Shown: positions 36,592 through 45,871 of the stretch, one piece after another | Position numbering within the stretch: the first letter of the stretch is position 1 | How the letters are laid out: every line of letters starts with the position of its first letter | Assembly (NCBI GenBank): GCA_016201435.1 | Contig: JACQCT010000005.1 | Location: forward strand, 1-64,000 | Length of the DNA stretch: 64,000 nt | Direction: 5' to 3' | Source: Nitrososphaerota archaeon | GTDB lineage: Archaea > Thermoproteota > Nitrososphaeria > Nitrososphaerales > Nitrosopumilaceae | The notes under the pieces: generated by a model | The model's input: only the letters and a program-made list of their open reading frames with translations | The model's database searches: none | What the model was told of the DNA's origin: nothing | Program-made: the position numbers and the translations under genes

Positions 36592-38175
36592 GTCAAATAT
36601 TTTTTGACAGTCTACATATTAGTTTTCATTCTCGTATGGTGTCTTCGGCATAGACAGAATAAGTTTAATGTGTCAGACATATTGAATAAAATATTGAGTA
36701 CAACACTCAGGTTAGGTAATTACAATTACATTCTTCTGATAATCATATTACTAGTATCTGCCTTTACGCATCTTTGGAATGCTTCTGGCTTTCCTGATAT
36801 TTTTTTTGATGAGGGGGTATATATGCACAGAACCATGCATGTGTTAAATGGTCTTGGCCCACAGGAAGGATCATATTATGATCATCCTTTTTTTGGGCAG
36901 ATCTTTCTTGCTGGGGTCCTAGCCATTATAGGATATCCACAGTCCTTAAATCCTTCAGGTGATGCAAGTTCAATTTCCCTTCTCTATCTAGTTCCTAGAC
37001 TTGTTATGGGAATGCTTGCCGTAGTTGATACATTTCTCATATACAAGATAGCTGACAAACGTTACGGTCGGAGCGTAGCGTTGATTTCTGCGGTATTATT
37101 TGCTGTAATGCCTATAACATGGATATTTAGAAGAATATTACTTGATTCGATTCTACTGCCTTTTCTTTTGTTATCAATATTGTTGGCTCTTTACTCAAAG
37201 GACTCTAAACATAACAATCTACTAGTTTTACTATCTGGCGTTTGTTTAGGACTTGCAATATTTACAAAAATACCTGCTTTCACTATGATGCCGCTAGTGG
37301 GAAGTCTTGTCTTTTTCAACAACCGCAAACACTTCAAAATGCTAGGATTGTGGATCATACCTGTAATCACAATTCCGCTTATCTGGCCTCTCCAAAGTAT
37401 TGTATCTGGGCAGTTCAGTTATTGGATACATTATGTATTTTATTTTCAAACCCACAGAATGGGCGGTTCAGATCTATTTGCAATTTCTAAAGCATTTGGA
37501 CAGATAGATCCAATACTATTTGGGCTTGCAGCAGCATCTATAGTATTTGCCGCAATCAGAAAGAACTATCTGATTTTGGCTTGGTTTGTACCTTTTGTAA
37601 TCTTTCTATATTTGATAGGTTATACTCAATATTTTTACTGGATTCCGGTCATACCTGTAATGTGTATTGCTGCTGGAATCCTAATAGTAGAGTTGTCAAA
37701 AAAGATTCCTAGAATAAAAATTGCAAAAATATGTCCTATTGTTGTAATTGTAGGTATTGGTATTTTTGGAATAGTAAACCTTACGCAGATTATAACAACA
37801 AACATGTCACGCGCAGAATACGCAGCAACATCTTTTGTAGCAAATGAACCAGATTATGATAATGATACAAGTATTCTTGCAAGTTCTACATATTCATGGA
37901 TATTTAGTGACATCTTTCATAAAAAACACGTTTTATTAGATTATTCCATAATACTTTTTCAGCCTCTAAATACTAGTAAGGCTATACTTGTAGCAGATCC
38001 ACATTTCATCATTGATCTTAAAAGAGGAAAGCAGCTTGTGGACCTTTATCAGTCTACGCAACCTATAGCTACATTTGATGGGAATCTTTCAAAATATGAC
38101 ACATCTAATTATCCATACCAGAGCCTCTTTTCTACCTATGAGGGAAGTCATATAGAGATTAGAGTGAAAAAGTAA
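36577..38175 (+). CDS. ArnT/PMT-like (GT39/GT83) membrane glycosyltransferase
   Basis: FDEGVYMHRTMHVLNG, YDHPFFGQIFLAG, many TM segments. True start uncertain; annotated start overlaps the divergent gene. Confidence 0.8.
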   Translation: MYLNHVKYFLTVYILVFILVWCLRHRQNKFNVSDILNKILSTTLRLGNYNYILLIIILLVSAFTHLWNASGFPDIFFDEGVYMHRTMHVLNGLGPQEGSYYDHPFFGQIFLAGVLAIIGYPQSLNPSGDASSISLLYLVPRLVMGMLAVVDTFLIYKIADKRYGRSVALISAVLFAVMPITWIFRRILLDSILLPFLLLSILLALYSKDSKHNNLLVLLSGVCLGLAIFTKIPAFTMMPLVGSLVFFNNRKHFKMLGLWIIPVITIPLIWPLQSIVSGQFSYWIHYVFYFQTHRMGGSDLFAISKAFGQIDPILFGLAAASIVFAAIRKNYLILAWFVPFVIFLYLIGYTQYFYWIPVIPVMCIAAGILIVELSKKIPRIKIAKICPIVVIVGIGIFGIVNLTQIITTNMSRAEYAATSFVANEPDYDNDTSILASSTYSWIFSDIFHKKHVLLDYSIILFQPLNTSKAILVADPHFIIDLKRGKQLVDLYQSTQPIATFDGNLSKYDTSNYPYQSLFSTYEGSHIEIRVKK

Positions 38176-38285
38176 TAAATTATTTAACGAAAACATCTAG
38201 TCTCATTTTAGCCATTGAATTATAGCATAATCAAGACATCAAGTTTTTCATATTTTTAGTACATCGATATCTGATTATTACAGAA

Positions 38286-39464
38286 TTAACTCCAGACTTT
38301 TTCTTGGAAAGTCCATCTTTTGTTTAAGATGAAGTTTCCTACGGATGCTATGACAACTGCTACAAAGAGTGCTACAGAATAATTCAAATGTCTTGATTCT
38401 ACTAGAATGTAAATCATGAAAATCTGGAATATCGCGCCTATTCCACTAAAGCCCAAAAATAATCCGTATTGTCTGAGAGTTTTTTTAAGATTGAAATCTA
38501 TGTCTTCAAACGTCCACACTTTGTTTAGAATAAAGTTTGACGTCATAGAAAATACAATTCCTATCATAGTTGCATAAATGTACCATAAATTAGATAACAC
38601 TACTCCAAAAAGAAAAGAAACTAGATAGTTCACCAGTAAACCTGATGCGCCAACAGTATAGAATCGTCCAGCTTTTGAGAGAAATCGGACTGAAACGCGT
38701 TTTTCTTTTTCGCTAATGTTCTTACCGTGTCGATATAGCTTCCACAATGATTTTACATAATCAATAGCTACAGATGTATCAAGTTTACTTGAACCTTCTT
38801 TACGATTTATGAACTCGTATGGAATTTCTTTAACTTTGACTCCGCGTGCTTTTACAAGTATTTCTAAAAGTATTTTGTATCCTATGGCATCAAATTTGAT
38901 ATTATTAATAATATTGCGTTTGAATGCAAAAAAGCCTGACATTGGATCCTTGATTTTTATTCCTAGTCCATGTCGTGCAATTTTGGTTGCCCCTTTACTA
39001 ATAATTTTTCGTTTAAATGGCCATCCTTTTACAGCTCCCCCATTAACATATCTTGATGCTACAACAATATCGCACTCTGATTTTTGAAGCTCCTCTATCA
39101 TTTTTGGAATTGTTTGTGGTGGATGTGAGAAATCACTATCCATGACAACAACAGCATCTCCTTTGGCATAATTTATACCGGCAAGAATTGCAGAACTCAA
39201 ACCGCGTTCTGTTTTTCTATGGATGATTTGAACAGACTGGGCATTTTCTTTTTTAGAATTTTTTGCATATTCTTCAACAATGTTTCCTGTACCATCAGGT
39301 GAATTATCATCAACTACTATTATCTCAGTATCTATGCCAATAGGTAGATGTTTACGTAAAGAATCCAGTATGCCGATAATATTTTTAGATTCATTATATG
39401 TAGGTACGATAACTGATAGAGATTTTGATCGTATAGTTACAAGTTCCTTTTGTGCAATACTCAT
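38286..39464 (-). CDS. Dolichol-phosphate mannosyltransferase-like GT2 with C-terminal GtrA domain
   Basis: SVIVPTYNESKNI, VVDDNSPDGTG, VVMDSDFSHPP; C-terminal GtrA-like TM domain VNYLVSFLFGVV...FILNKRWTF. Confidence 0.9.
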   Translation of the reverse strand: MSIAQKELVTIRSKSLSVIVPTYNESKNIIGILDSLRKHLPIGIDTEIIVVDDNSPDGTGNIVEEYAKNSKKENAQSVQIIHRKTERGLSSAILAGINYAKGDAVVVMDSDFSHPPQTIPKMIEELQKSECDIVVASRYVNGGAVKGWPFKRKIISKGATKIARHGLGIKIKDPMSGFFAFKRNIINNIKFDAIGYKILLEILVKARGVKVKEIPYEFINRKEGSSKLDTSVAIDYVKSLWKLYRHGKNISEKEKRVSVRFLSKAGRFYTVGASGLLVNYLVSFLFGVVLSNLWYIYATMIGIVFSMTSNFILNKVWTFEDIDFNLKKTLRQYGLFLGFSGIGAIFQIFMIYILVESRHLNYSVALFVAVVIASVGNFILNKRWTFQEKVWS

Positions 39465-39616
39465 GTTATTTCTACCTGTTTTTGATTTTAATGGTTATTA
39501 AAATTAACTTATGATTTACATATTGAACTAAATTTGAAAGCATTTAGTATATTGAGATCTAAAATAGACGTTTTAATTTTCGAAATCAATTTTAATGTGA
39601 TAAAATTATCCTTGGT

Positions 39617-39943
39617 GTGCCAAATATAACATATGATGATTTTGCCAAACTCGATATTCGTATAGCCAAAATACTTGGCACAGAAAAAATACCTGGAAAA
39701 TCAAAAATCATAAAAGGAATCATAGATTTGGGAGAAGAGAAACGTGAAGTAATAATTGGCGGTGCAGAGTATTATCAACCAGAAGATCTAATAGGCAAGA
39801 CGGTGGTTGTTATCGCAAATCTAGAACCACGAAATATTGCAGGATTTGAATCAAATGCAATGCTTTTGGCTGCAGATGTAAATGATAAACCATTCTGGTT
39901 AACAGTAAGTGAAGATGTGCCGCTTGGAACAAAAATAAAATAG
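39617..39943 (+). CDS. tRNA-binding OB-fold domain protein (MetRS C-terminal/CsaA-like)
   Basis: YDDFAKLDIRIAKILGTEKIPGKSK...VVVIANLEPRNIAGFESNAMLLAA. Confidence 0.9.
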   Translation: MPNITYDDFAKLDIRIAKILGTEKIPGKSKIIKGIIDLGEEKREVIIGGAEYYQPEDLIGKTVVVIANLEPRNIAGFESNAMLLAADVNDKPFWLTVSEDVPLGTKIK

Positions 39944-39951
39944 TATACCAA

Positions 39952-41406
39952 TCAAACTTTGAGATTTTTTGCCATATTGCTTTTTGTGGTAATTATCTTA
40001 TCTGGATTTAGAATATTTTTTGGGTCAAACTCTTGTTTTATTTTCTTGAAAACAGAATAAACATCATTTCCATATTGTAATTTTACAAACTCTGATCTGG
40101 CAAGACCATCTCCATGTTCACCTGTTATGGTTCCTCCAATTTCTATTATTTTGGAAAAAAATTCTACAGCTATTTTTTTCATCATTTTTTTGTTTTTGTT
40201 TCTAATTATGGGCCTAATATGCAAGTTACCGTTTCCAGCATGACCGTATGTGATTATATCTAACTTGTATTTTTTTGAAATCTTTTTGATTATATCTACA
40301 AGCAAAACAAGTTTCTCAACAGAAACCGCCGCATCCTCAATTAACGTTGGCAAACTTTGATTTGGAGTCATACCTCTAAGACTGAATCCTAAAGCTGAAT
40401 TTCTTATATTCCACCACTTTTTTACTTCGTCTTTTTTTGTCAGAGTTTTGATGATTCTTGTACCTGTGATTATCTTGCCAAGATCAGCCTTACTTTTCTC
40501 AATGTTTTTGTCAAACTCTACAAATAGCAGACATCCTGTATCTGTAGGAAAATTAAATTTTATGTGTTCAATTATGTTCTTATCTATTAACTCTAATGCA
40601 GAAGGTGCAAGTTTGACTATTTTTGCAGAATCAATTACAGCTTGTTCTAAATTTCTATAAGATAGTATGATTAGAATTTTCTTTTTTGGTAGTGGTAAAA
40701 TCTTTATCTTTGCAGAAACGATAATGCCCAAGGTTCCTTCAGAGCCTGCAATAATTTTTTGCAAGTCTGTTTTTTTTGTGATCTTATCTAGTCTGTAACC
40801 ACAAGAATTTTTTGATACATGAGGGAATTTTTTTTGAACATTACGATTTATCATTTTTAATATTTTATTATCAAATTGTGATTTTGATGGAAGATTTATT
40901 GTCTTGCCACTTGAAGTTATTATCCTAACTCCGATCAAGTTGTCTATGACACTGCCATACTTGAGCGAATGGCTACCACTCGCGTTTGTGGCAATCATCC
41001 CACCAACTGTGCAGTATGGACCAACAGATGGATCTGGCCCAAAAAATTTACCGTCTTTTTCTAATTTTTTATCAAGAGTTCCCCTGAGGACACCTGCGTC
41101 AGCTTGCACATAATTTGGATATACTTTGATTTTATCAAAATTCTTCAAATCAAGAATTATTCCCCGGCCTAGCGCACTTCCAACAAGACCTGTTCCAGCA
41201 CCACGAGGTGTGACTGGGATGCTCTTTTTTGATGCAAATCTTAGAATTTTGATAATCTCCTTTTCATTTCTTGGAAAAACAATGACTAGCGGTTTTACAA
41301 GATATGAACTGGAATCCACAGAATAAAAATCACGACTATATTTATCCCAAAGTACCTGACAATGTGTGATTCTCTGAATCTCAGTACCTATTTTTTCTGC
41401 TTTCAT
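39952..41406 (-). CDS. FAD-binding oxidase (GlcD/D-lactate dehydrogenase family)
   Basis: VTPRGAGTGLVGSALG, GGMIATNASGSHSLKYGSV, YGHAGNGNLHIRPI, GTITGEHGDGLAR. Confidence 0.9.
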   Translation of the reverse strand: MKAEKIGTEIQRITHCQVLWDKYSRDFYSVDSSSYLVKPLVIVFPRNEKEIIKILRFASKKSIPVTPRGAGTGLVGSALGRGIILDLKNFDKIKVYPNYVQADAGVLRGTLDKKLEKDGKFFGPDPSVGPYCTVGGMIATNASGSHSLKYGSVIDNLIGVRIITSSGKTINLPSKSQFDNKILKMINRNVQKKFPHVSKNSCGYRLDKITKKTDLQKIIAGSEGTLGIIVSAKIKILPLPKKKILIILSYRNLEQAVIDSAKIVKLAPSALELIDKNIIEHIKFNFPTDTGCLLFVEFDKNIEKSKADLGKIITGTRIIKTLTKKDEVKKWWNIRNSALGFSLRGMTPNQSLPTLIEDAAVSVEKLVLLVDIIKKISKKYKLDIITYGHAGNGNLHIRPIIRNKNKKMMKKIAVEFFSKIIEIGGTITGEHGDGLARSEFVKLQYGNDVYSVFKKIKQEFDPKNILNPDKIITTKSNMAKNLKV

Positions 41407-41488
41407 TACAATTCATTGTTTTTATAAGTTAAAAATGATCATGGTTTTTAACAAAGATTTAATTTGGTAAAAACAAGCTTTTCTATTA

Positions 41489-42610
41489 TTGGATTTTCTA
41501 GGAATTAATATAGACAAACTCTTCAACTTTAATGATAATTCCAATCCTCTGATGCTGCTTGTGTGGATTATACCAATAATAATCTTCATGCTTTATGGCC
41601 AAAGAATTCAGTTACAAATAACATCATCTGAAATTAACAAATCACTTGAAAAACTAAAGACGTTCAAGGAAGATACAAGAAAAGAATTACTTGAATACAT
41701 AAAAACTACGATAAAACCAACAACAGATCCATCTACAAAAATCGACAGGTATCTCGAGTATTTTACAATAATGCCGGTTGATATGGATCCAAATGGAATT
41801 ATTCAGAAAATCAGACATATCATGCGTTCGCGTGAGGATTATACCAGATTGCAAGTGAAAACAATTTCATCAGAAATGAACTCAATGGATGCAAGTAAGA
41901 TAGAAAACATTCTAGAAGCAGTTACTACTTTGCACTTGCTTTACAAAATGGTAAGACATCTCTATCTTACAGCAAAAAAGCAAAATAATTTTCCACTCAT
42001 TTTACCACTACAAATGATGATACCGTTTATCATGGAAGAAGCAGAGGCACTAAAGGGTGCTGTTTCTGCCTTCAAACAAGGTCAACCAATAGGTGATGGA
42101 ATTGGACCAATGATTATTGGAAAGATGATGCTTGGAACAGAAAAGAAAACCGCTGCATTTGAGACGGTGTGGAGCGAAAAAGAATTCGAGGGAAGAAAGC
42201 TCTATCTTATGAAGGCAGAAGGACCAACTGCAACAGTTGGAAGGCCAGGTGATGCGCTAGAAAGAATCATCTCTGAAAGTAAACCTGACGTAATAGTAAT
42301 GGTTGATGCAGCGCTAAAACTAGAAGGAGAAGATTCTGGTACGATATCGCAAGGATTTGGTGCCGCAATTGGAGGAATTGGTACTGATAGATACCAAATT
42401 GAGGAGGTTGCAACAAAACACAAAATACCACTTTATGCTATTGTGATAAAACAATCAATCAAAGAAGCCATCACACTTATGAAAAAAGAAATTGCCGATT
42501 CAGCGGAAAAGGTAACATCACAAATTCATGAAATGATCAAAGATAATGCAAAACCAGGAGAATCAGTCCTGGTAATTGGAGTAGGTAATACTCTTGGAGT
42601 TTCGCAATGA
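41489..42610 (+). CDS. DUF1512-like archaeal membrane-anchored protein
   Basis: N-terminal TM, long conserved cytoplasmic domain with PTATVGRPGDALERII; family assignment from memory. Confidence 0.75.
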   Translation: MDFLGINIDKLFNFNDNSNPLMLLVWIIPIIIFMLYGQRIQLQITSSEINKSLEKLKTFKEDTRKELLEYIKTTIKPTTDPSTKIDRYLEYFTIMPVDMDPNGIIQKIRHIMRSREDYTRLQVKTISSEMNSMDASKIENILEAVTTLHLLYKMVRHLYLTAKKQNNFPLILPLQMMIPFIMEEAEALKGAVSAFKQGQPIGDGIGPMIIGKMMLGTEKKTAAFETVWSEKEFEGRKLYLMKAEGPTATVGRPGDALERIISESKPDVIVMVDAALKLEGEDSGTISQGFGAAIGGIGTDRYQIEEVATKHKIPLYAIVIKQSIKEAITLMKKEIADSAEKVTSQIHEMIKDNAKPGESVLVIGVGNTLGVSQ

Positions 42611-42792
42611 AATTTAAAAGAAAAAAAGAAGAGATCATTACACCATATACTATAGAGCAATGCAATTCTTGTAACGCAATTTCAAAACGAAAGTTCAAAG
42701 AAGGTGATTATATATTTAAAAAAACCGATACATGTTCATCATGTAAGGGCCAGATATTAATTACCAAAATTTTTGGCGAAGTTAGTGTCTAG
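42607..42792 (+). CDS. Small zinc-ribbon protein
   Basis: CNSCNA...CSSCKGQ; overlaps the upstream gene by ATGA. Confidence 0.75.
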   Translation: MKFKRKKEEIITPYTIEQCNSCNAISKRKFKEGDYIFKKTDTCSSCKGQILITKIFGEVSV

Positions 42793-43718
42793 AGTGTAGT
42801 AATTGTTATTCCATTTTCTTGTGGTATGAATGTGTGTTCTGCCTGTGCTACTCTTTCGCCATTTGCCTCTGTTAATACAGGGTATGATCTTACTACCTTG
42901 TTTTTAACAAGCTTCTCTAGTAAAATTCTCGCATTTTTTTCTTCCCAAGTTGGGACAAGCCATCTTAGTGCAAATGGAAGCATGTTGAATTTTTCCCATA
43001 TGTGATCAGCAAGCTTGTCAGCTTCCACTTCCTTTGTTCTTTTTCGTGTGATAAGCGAAAAAATATTTCTTGTTTTGCCTTCACGTACAAATCCTAGCCC
43101 TTCTTTTGTTGTAACAAATGGCTCACACGCATAAGCTTCGGTAGGCAAAAATGAAAAAGATCCTATGGACCAAATATTTGGTATTGATTTTCCAGCATGA
43201 ATAGTGTATTGTTCTAAAGAATGACCGCTTAGATTTGCTATTGGTTGGCATCCCATCTGTTTTACTGTATTTTCTATTGTTTTTCCTACATCACTTGACT
43301 TTGTACCTACTCTTATGATGGACATGGCATCCTTTAGTGCTGCTTCTGCGGCTTGGACTAGGAAATCGAACTTGGGATCATAGCATACTGTTACTGCAGT
43401 ATCTGCAATGTGGCCGTTAAGTTGCACTCCAAGATCAATTTTTAGTAAATCTGTTTCGCTGATTACCCGCTGGTCGTTTGGCTCTGCGGTATAGTGAGCT
43501 GCTATCTCGTTTAGACTGGTATTTACAGGAAAAGCACACTTGCCACCCTTTTGAATAATTTCTTTTTCTATTGATTCGCAAATCTCAAACAACGTAGAAC
43601 CGACATGATCTTTTTTTCTTGCATTTTCTCTGACTTCTGATGCAATCTTTCCTGCATTAATGTAATCTTGGATTTGCACAGGGTGGTCTTGGTTTTGTAT
43701 GTTATTTAAAATCATCAT
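42789..43718 (-). CDS. map: Type II methionine aminopeptidase
   Basis: KCAFPVNTSLNEIAAHYTA, LKIDLGVQLNGHIADTAVTV, NLSGHSLEQYTIHAGKSIPN metal-ligand motifs. Confidence 0.92.
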   Translation of the reverse strand: MMILNNIQNQDHPVQIQDYINAGKIASEVRENARKKDHVGSTLFEICESIEKEIIQKGGKCAFPVNTSLNEIAAHYTAEPNDQRVISETDLLKIDLGVQLNGHIADTAVTVCYDPKFDFLVQAAEAALKDAMSIIRVGTKSSDVGKTIENTVKQMGCQPIANLSGHSLEQYTIHAGKSIPNIWSIGSFSFLPTEAYACEPFVTTKEGLGFVREGKTRNIFSLITRKRTKEVEADKLADHIWEKFNMLPFALRWLVPTWEEKNARILLEKLVKNKVVRSYPVLTEANGERVAQAEHTFIPQENGITITTL

Positions 43719-43760
43719 CTGTGAAGCTTAAATTGGGGATCTCTAAGCTGCATTTGCATC

Positions 43761-43834
43761 GGGATCGTGGTCTAGCATGGTATGATTCGGGTTTTGGGTA
43801 CCTGAGGTCGTCGGTTCAAATCCGGCCGATCCCA
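43761..43834 (+). tRNA. tRNA-Pro (anticodon TGG)
   Basis: Acceptor GGGATCG/CGATCCC, T-arm GTCGG-TTCAAAT-CCGGC, anticodon arm CGGGT-TTTGGGT-ACCTG, discriminator A; no intron; CCA not encoded. Confidence 0.93.
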
Positions 43835-43941
43835 TTCTTTTGTATTAAAGATATCTTAAGTTTGATTTGTTCACATTGTAACCAAAGTAATAATGAAACT
43901 TGCAACAAAGGCTTAAAAATATGATAAAGTTATGTGATTAC

Positions 43942-44004
43942 AGGCTATGACATTAGCCTTGGAAACATCCTAAACCGCATCAGAAGATGCTGATAATGTC
44001 TACC
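43942..44004 (+). promoter_or_regulatory. Fluoride (crcB) riboswitch aptamer
   Basis: AGGCT-ATGACATT-AGCCT ... TAAACC-GCATC-AGAA-GATGC-TGAT-AATGTC-TACC. Pseudoknot GACATT(43949-43954)/AATGTC(43995-44000) covaries with the bacterial GAGGCC/GGCCTC type; located upstream of crcB. Confidence 0.87.
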
Positions 44005-44028
44005 TAATGAGAATTAAATGGGTAGACA
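43997..44028 (+). promoter_or_regulatory. Putative riboswitch expression-platform hairpin
   Basis: TGTCTACC(43997-44004)/GGTAGACA(44021-44028), perfect 8-bp stem that overlaps the 3' pseudoknot strand. Confidence 0.6.
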
Positions 44029-44082
44029 AATGACAAACAAAAATCAAAAAGAAAATAAATTCAACAGGGAAAGTGATTCAAT

Positions 44083-44469
44083 ATGAAGGGAATTGAAATT
44101 ATATTTCTAGCAGTAGGTGGATTGGCTGGAACTTTTCTACGATATGGAATAACAAAATCTCCTTTACTTCTTGGTGTATTACCTGTAAACGTATTAATCG
44201 TGAATATAGTGGGAAGTTTTATTCTTGGAGGATTCTCAGTTCTTTCACAACAATGGAATCTTGATGACAAGTATATGTTGCTAGTTGCAATAGGATTCTG
44301 TGGTGGGCTAACTACAATGTCATCCTTTGCGTTGGAAACATCTAACTTGATTGATAACAAACAATATTCTTTAATGGCAATTAACATAATCACAAATGTA
44401 GGTTTGTCATTAGGTTCTATATTTGGAGGCAGAGTTTTGTTAAGTGTCATAATTGGAGCATTAAGATAA
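44083..44469 (+). CDS. crcB: CrcB/Fluc fluoride channel
   Basis: GGLAGTFLRYGIT, VNIVGSFILGGF, GFCGGLTTMSSFALET. Confidence 0.93.
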   Translation: MKGIEIIFLAVGGLAGTFLRYGITKSPLLLGVLPVNVLIVNIVGSFILGGFSVLSQQWNLDDKYMLLVAIGFCGGLTTMSSFALETSNLIDNKQYSLMAINIITNVGLSLGSIFGGRVLLSVIIGALR

Positions 44470-44470
44470 A

Positions 44471-44785
44471 ATGAGAGCCATGAAAATGCAGTCAGTTGTT
44501 ATCAGAATTAAAAAAAATGACACTGTAAAGGGAAAACGTGTCCATATGCTAATACTTGACATTTTGAAAAAGGGGAAAATTTCTGGCGCTACAGTCTGGA
44601 CAGGTACAGGTGGATATGGTAAACGAGGAGAATCCAACATACATGTAGAAGGAATATCAGTTAACATGCCGCTTGTTATCGAAGTAATTGACGAATTATC
44701 AAAACTTGAAAAGATACTGCCAGAGATAAAAAAATTAGTTGGTGATAACGGCTTGATTACTATGCACGAAGTTGGTATGATCTGA
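44471..44785 (+). CDS. DUF190 family protein, probably co-transcribed with crcB
   Basis: GATVWTGTGGYGKRGESNIHV; 1 nt gap after crcB stop; DUF190 is known to co-occur with crcB. Confidence 0.85.
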   Translation: MRAMKMQSVVIRIKKNDTVKGKRVHMLILDILKKGKISGATVWTGTGGYGKRGESNIHVEGISVNMPLVIEVIDELSKLEKILPEIKKLVGDNGLITMHEVGMI

Positions 44786-44841
44786 ATTTACAGATCTAAC
44801 ATAATCCACAGTTAGGACATTAGAAAAAAAATCAGTTAGTT

Positions 44842-45141
44842 TTACGCTATTATCTTTTGATCTGGAATCTCAGTTAGCGTAAAGACAAATCTAGAGCCCT
44901 CGAATTCTGTCGTGCCCTCTCTTTCCCAGTTTACTTGGTATGATTTTGTCAAATGTCCTCCTATTATGGATATTACCTTTGGTACACTCTCGTACAACCG
45001 TTCAACTTTTTCCTTGTCACGAGTCATAATAAGTGACCTGCGTCTTTTCATGAGATATTTGATGGCTACATTTTTGTGCATATGTCCTTCTACCTCTATC
45101 TTTTCATTGCCAAGATCAATGGTGAATTTTCGTTTTCCCAT
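44842..45141 (-). CDS. Hypothetical protein
   Basis: 99 aa intact ORF with charged composition. Confidence 0.6.
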   Translation of the reverse strand: MGKRKFTIDLGNEKIEVEGHMHKNVAIKYLMKRRRSLIMTRDKEKVERLYESVPKVISIIGGHLTKSYQVNWEREGTTEFEGSRFVFTLTEIPDQKIIA

Positions 45142-45418
45142 TAAATAAAACTAGGCAAAATTCTACAAAAGGATGAAGAGTAACAGAAAGATAGTAAAAA
45201 GAGCACAAATTATGACAATTATATGAGCAAAGATGATCTTTAGAATGATTACAAGATGAAAATTACCTTTCTCTTCAATTAGTTCTTATCTTACTTTTAC
45301 TATTCTAAAAAAGCCAGACAATGAAGAGGAGTTAGAGACATGATACAATATGAGTGCAAATTCAGTGACTCTGAGTCCTGGCATAGACTTTTATTAAAAT
45401 TTCTAGATGTTAACATAA

Positions 45419-45667
45419 TTGGGTTTTGAAAAACGCGAGATAGTCCTGATTATAGGTATTTTATTTTTAATGATAGGCATGTTGCCATTTATCGCTCCTG
45501 TTTATGCAGTTGTAATAGCGGTTGTAATTTATTTTGGCGTGCGCGTATTTGTTGGAAGAAGAAAAAAGCAAATACAAAAAGCTATGGGGGAGGGAATGTG
45601 TGCAGTTTGTGGTCAAAGAATTACAAATAACAAATGTCCGCAATGCGATACTAAAAATCAAACTTAG
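45419..45667 (+). CDS. Small membrane protein with C-terminal zinc ribbon
   Basis: Hydrophobic N-terminal half, CAVCGQRITNNKCPQCD C-terminus; TTG start. Confidence 0.65.
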   Translation: MGFEKREIVLIIGILFLMIGMLPFIAPVYAVVIAVVIYFGVRVFVGRRKKQIQKAMGEGMCAVCGQRITNNKCPQCDTKNQT

Positions 45668-45871
45668 AGTAACGTTCTTTTCGTCATTACTACCATGATT
45701 TTAATTCATTGAGGCAAAAGATTGTCTCATTCTCAATATAGGATAAGTTCTACGTACGGCTTATAATGTATAAAGGAGTACATTATTCATGCCTGCTTGT
45801 ACATATTGGGCATTAACAACTAGCTCAACTTTTACTCTATCAATACCTAAAATTGCAATATTTGTGATGAA

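Noticed and set aside
45700-45871. Minus-strand protein-like stretch IAILGIDRVKVELVVNAQYVQAGMNNVLLYTL*
   Set aside because: No in-frame start codon found nearby and no recognisable family; could be a remnant but is not supportable.
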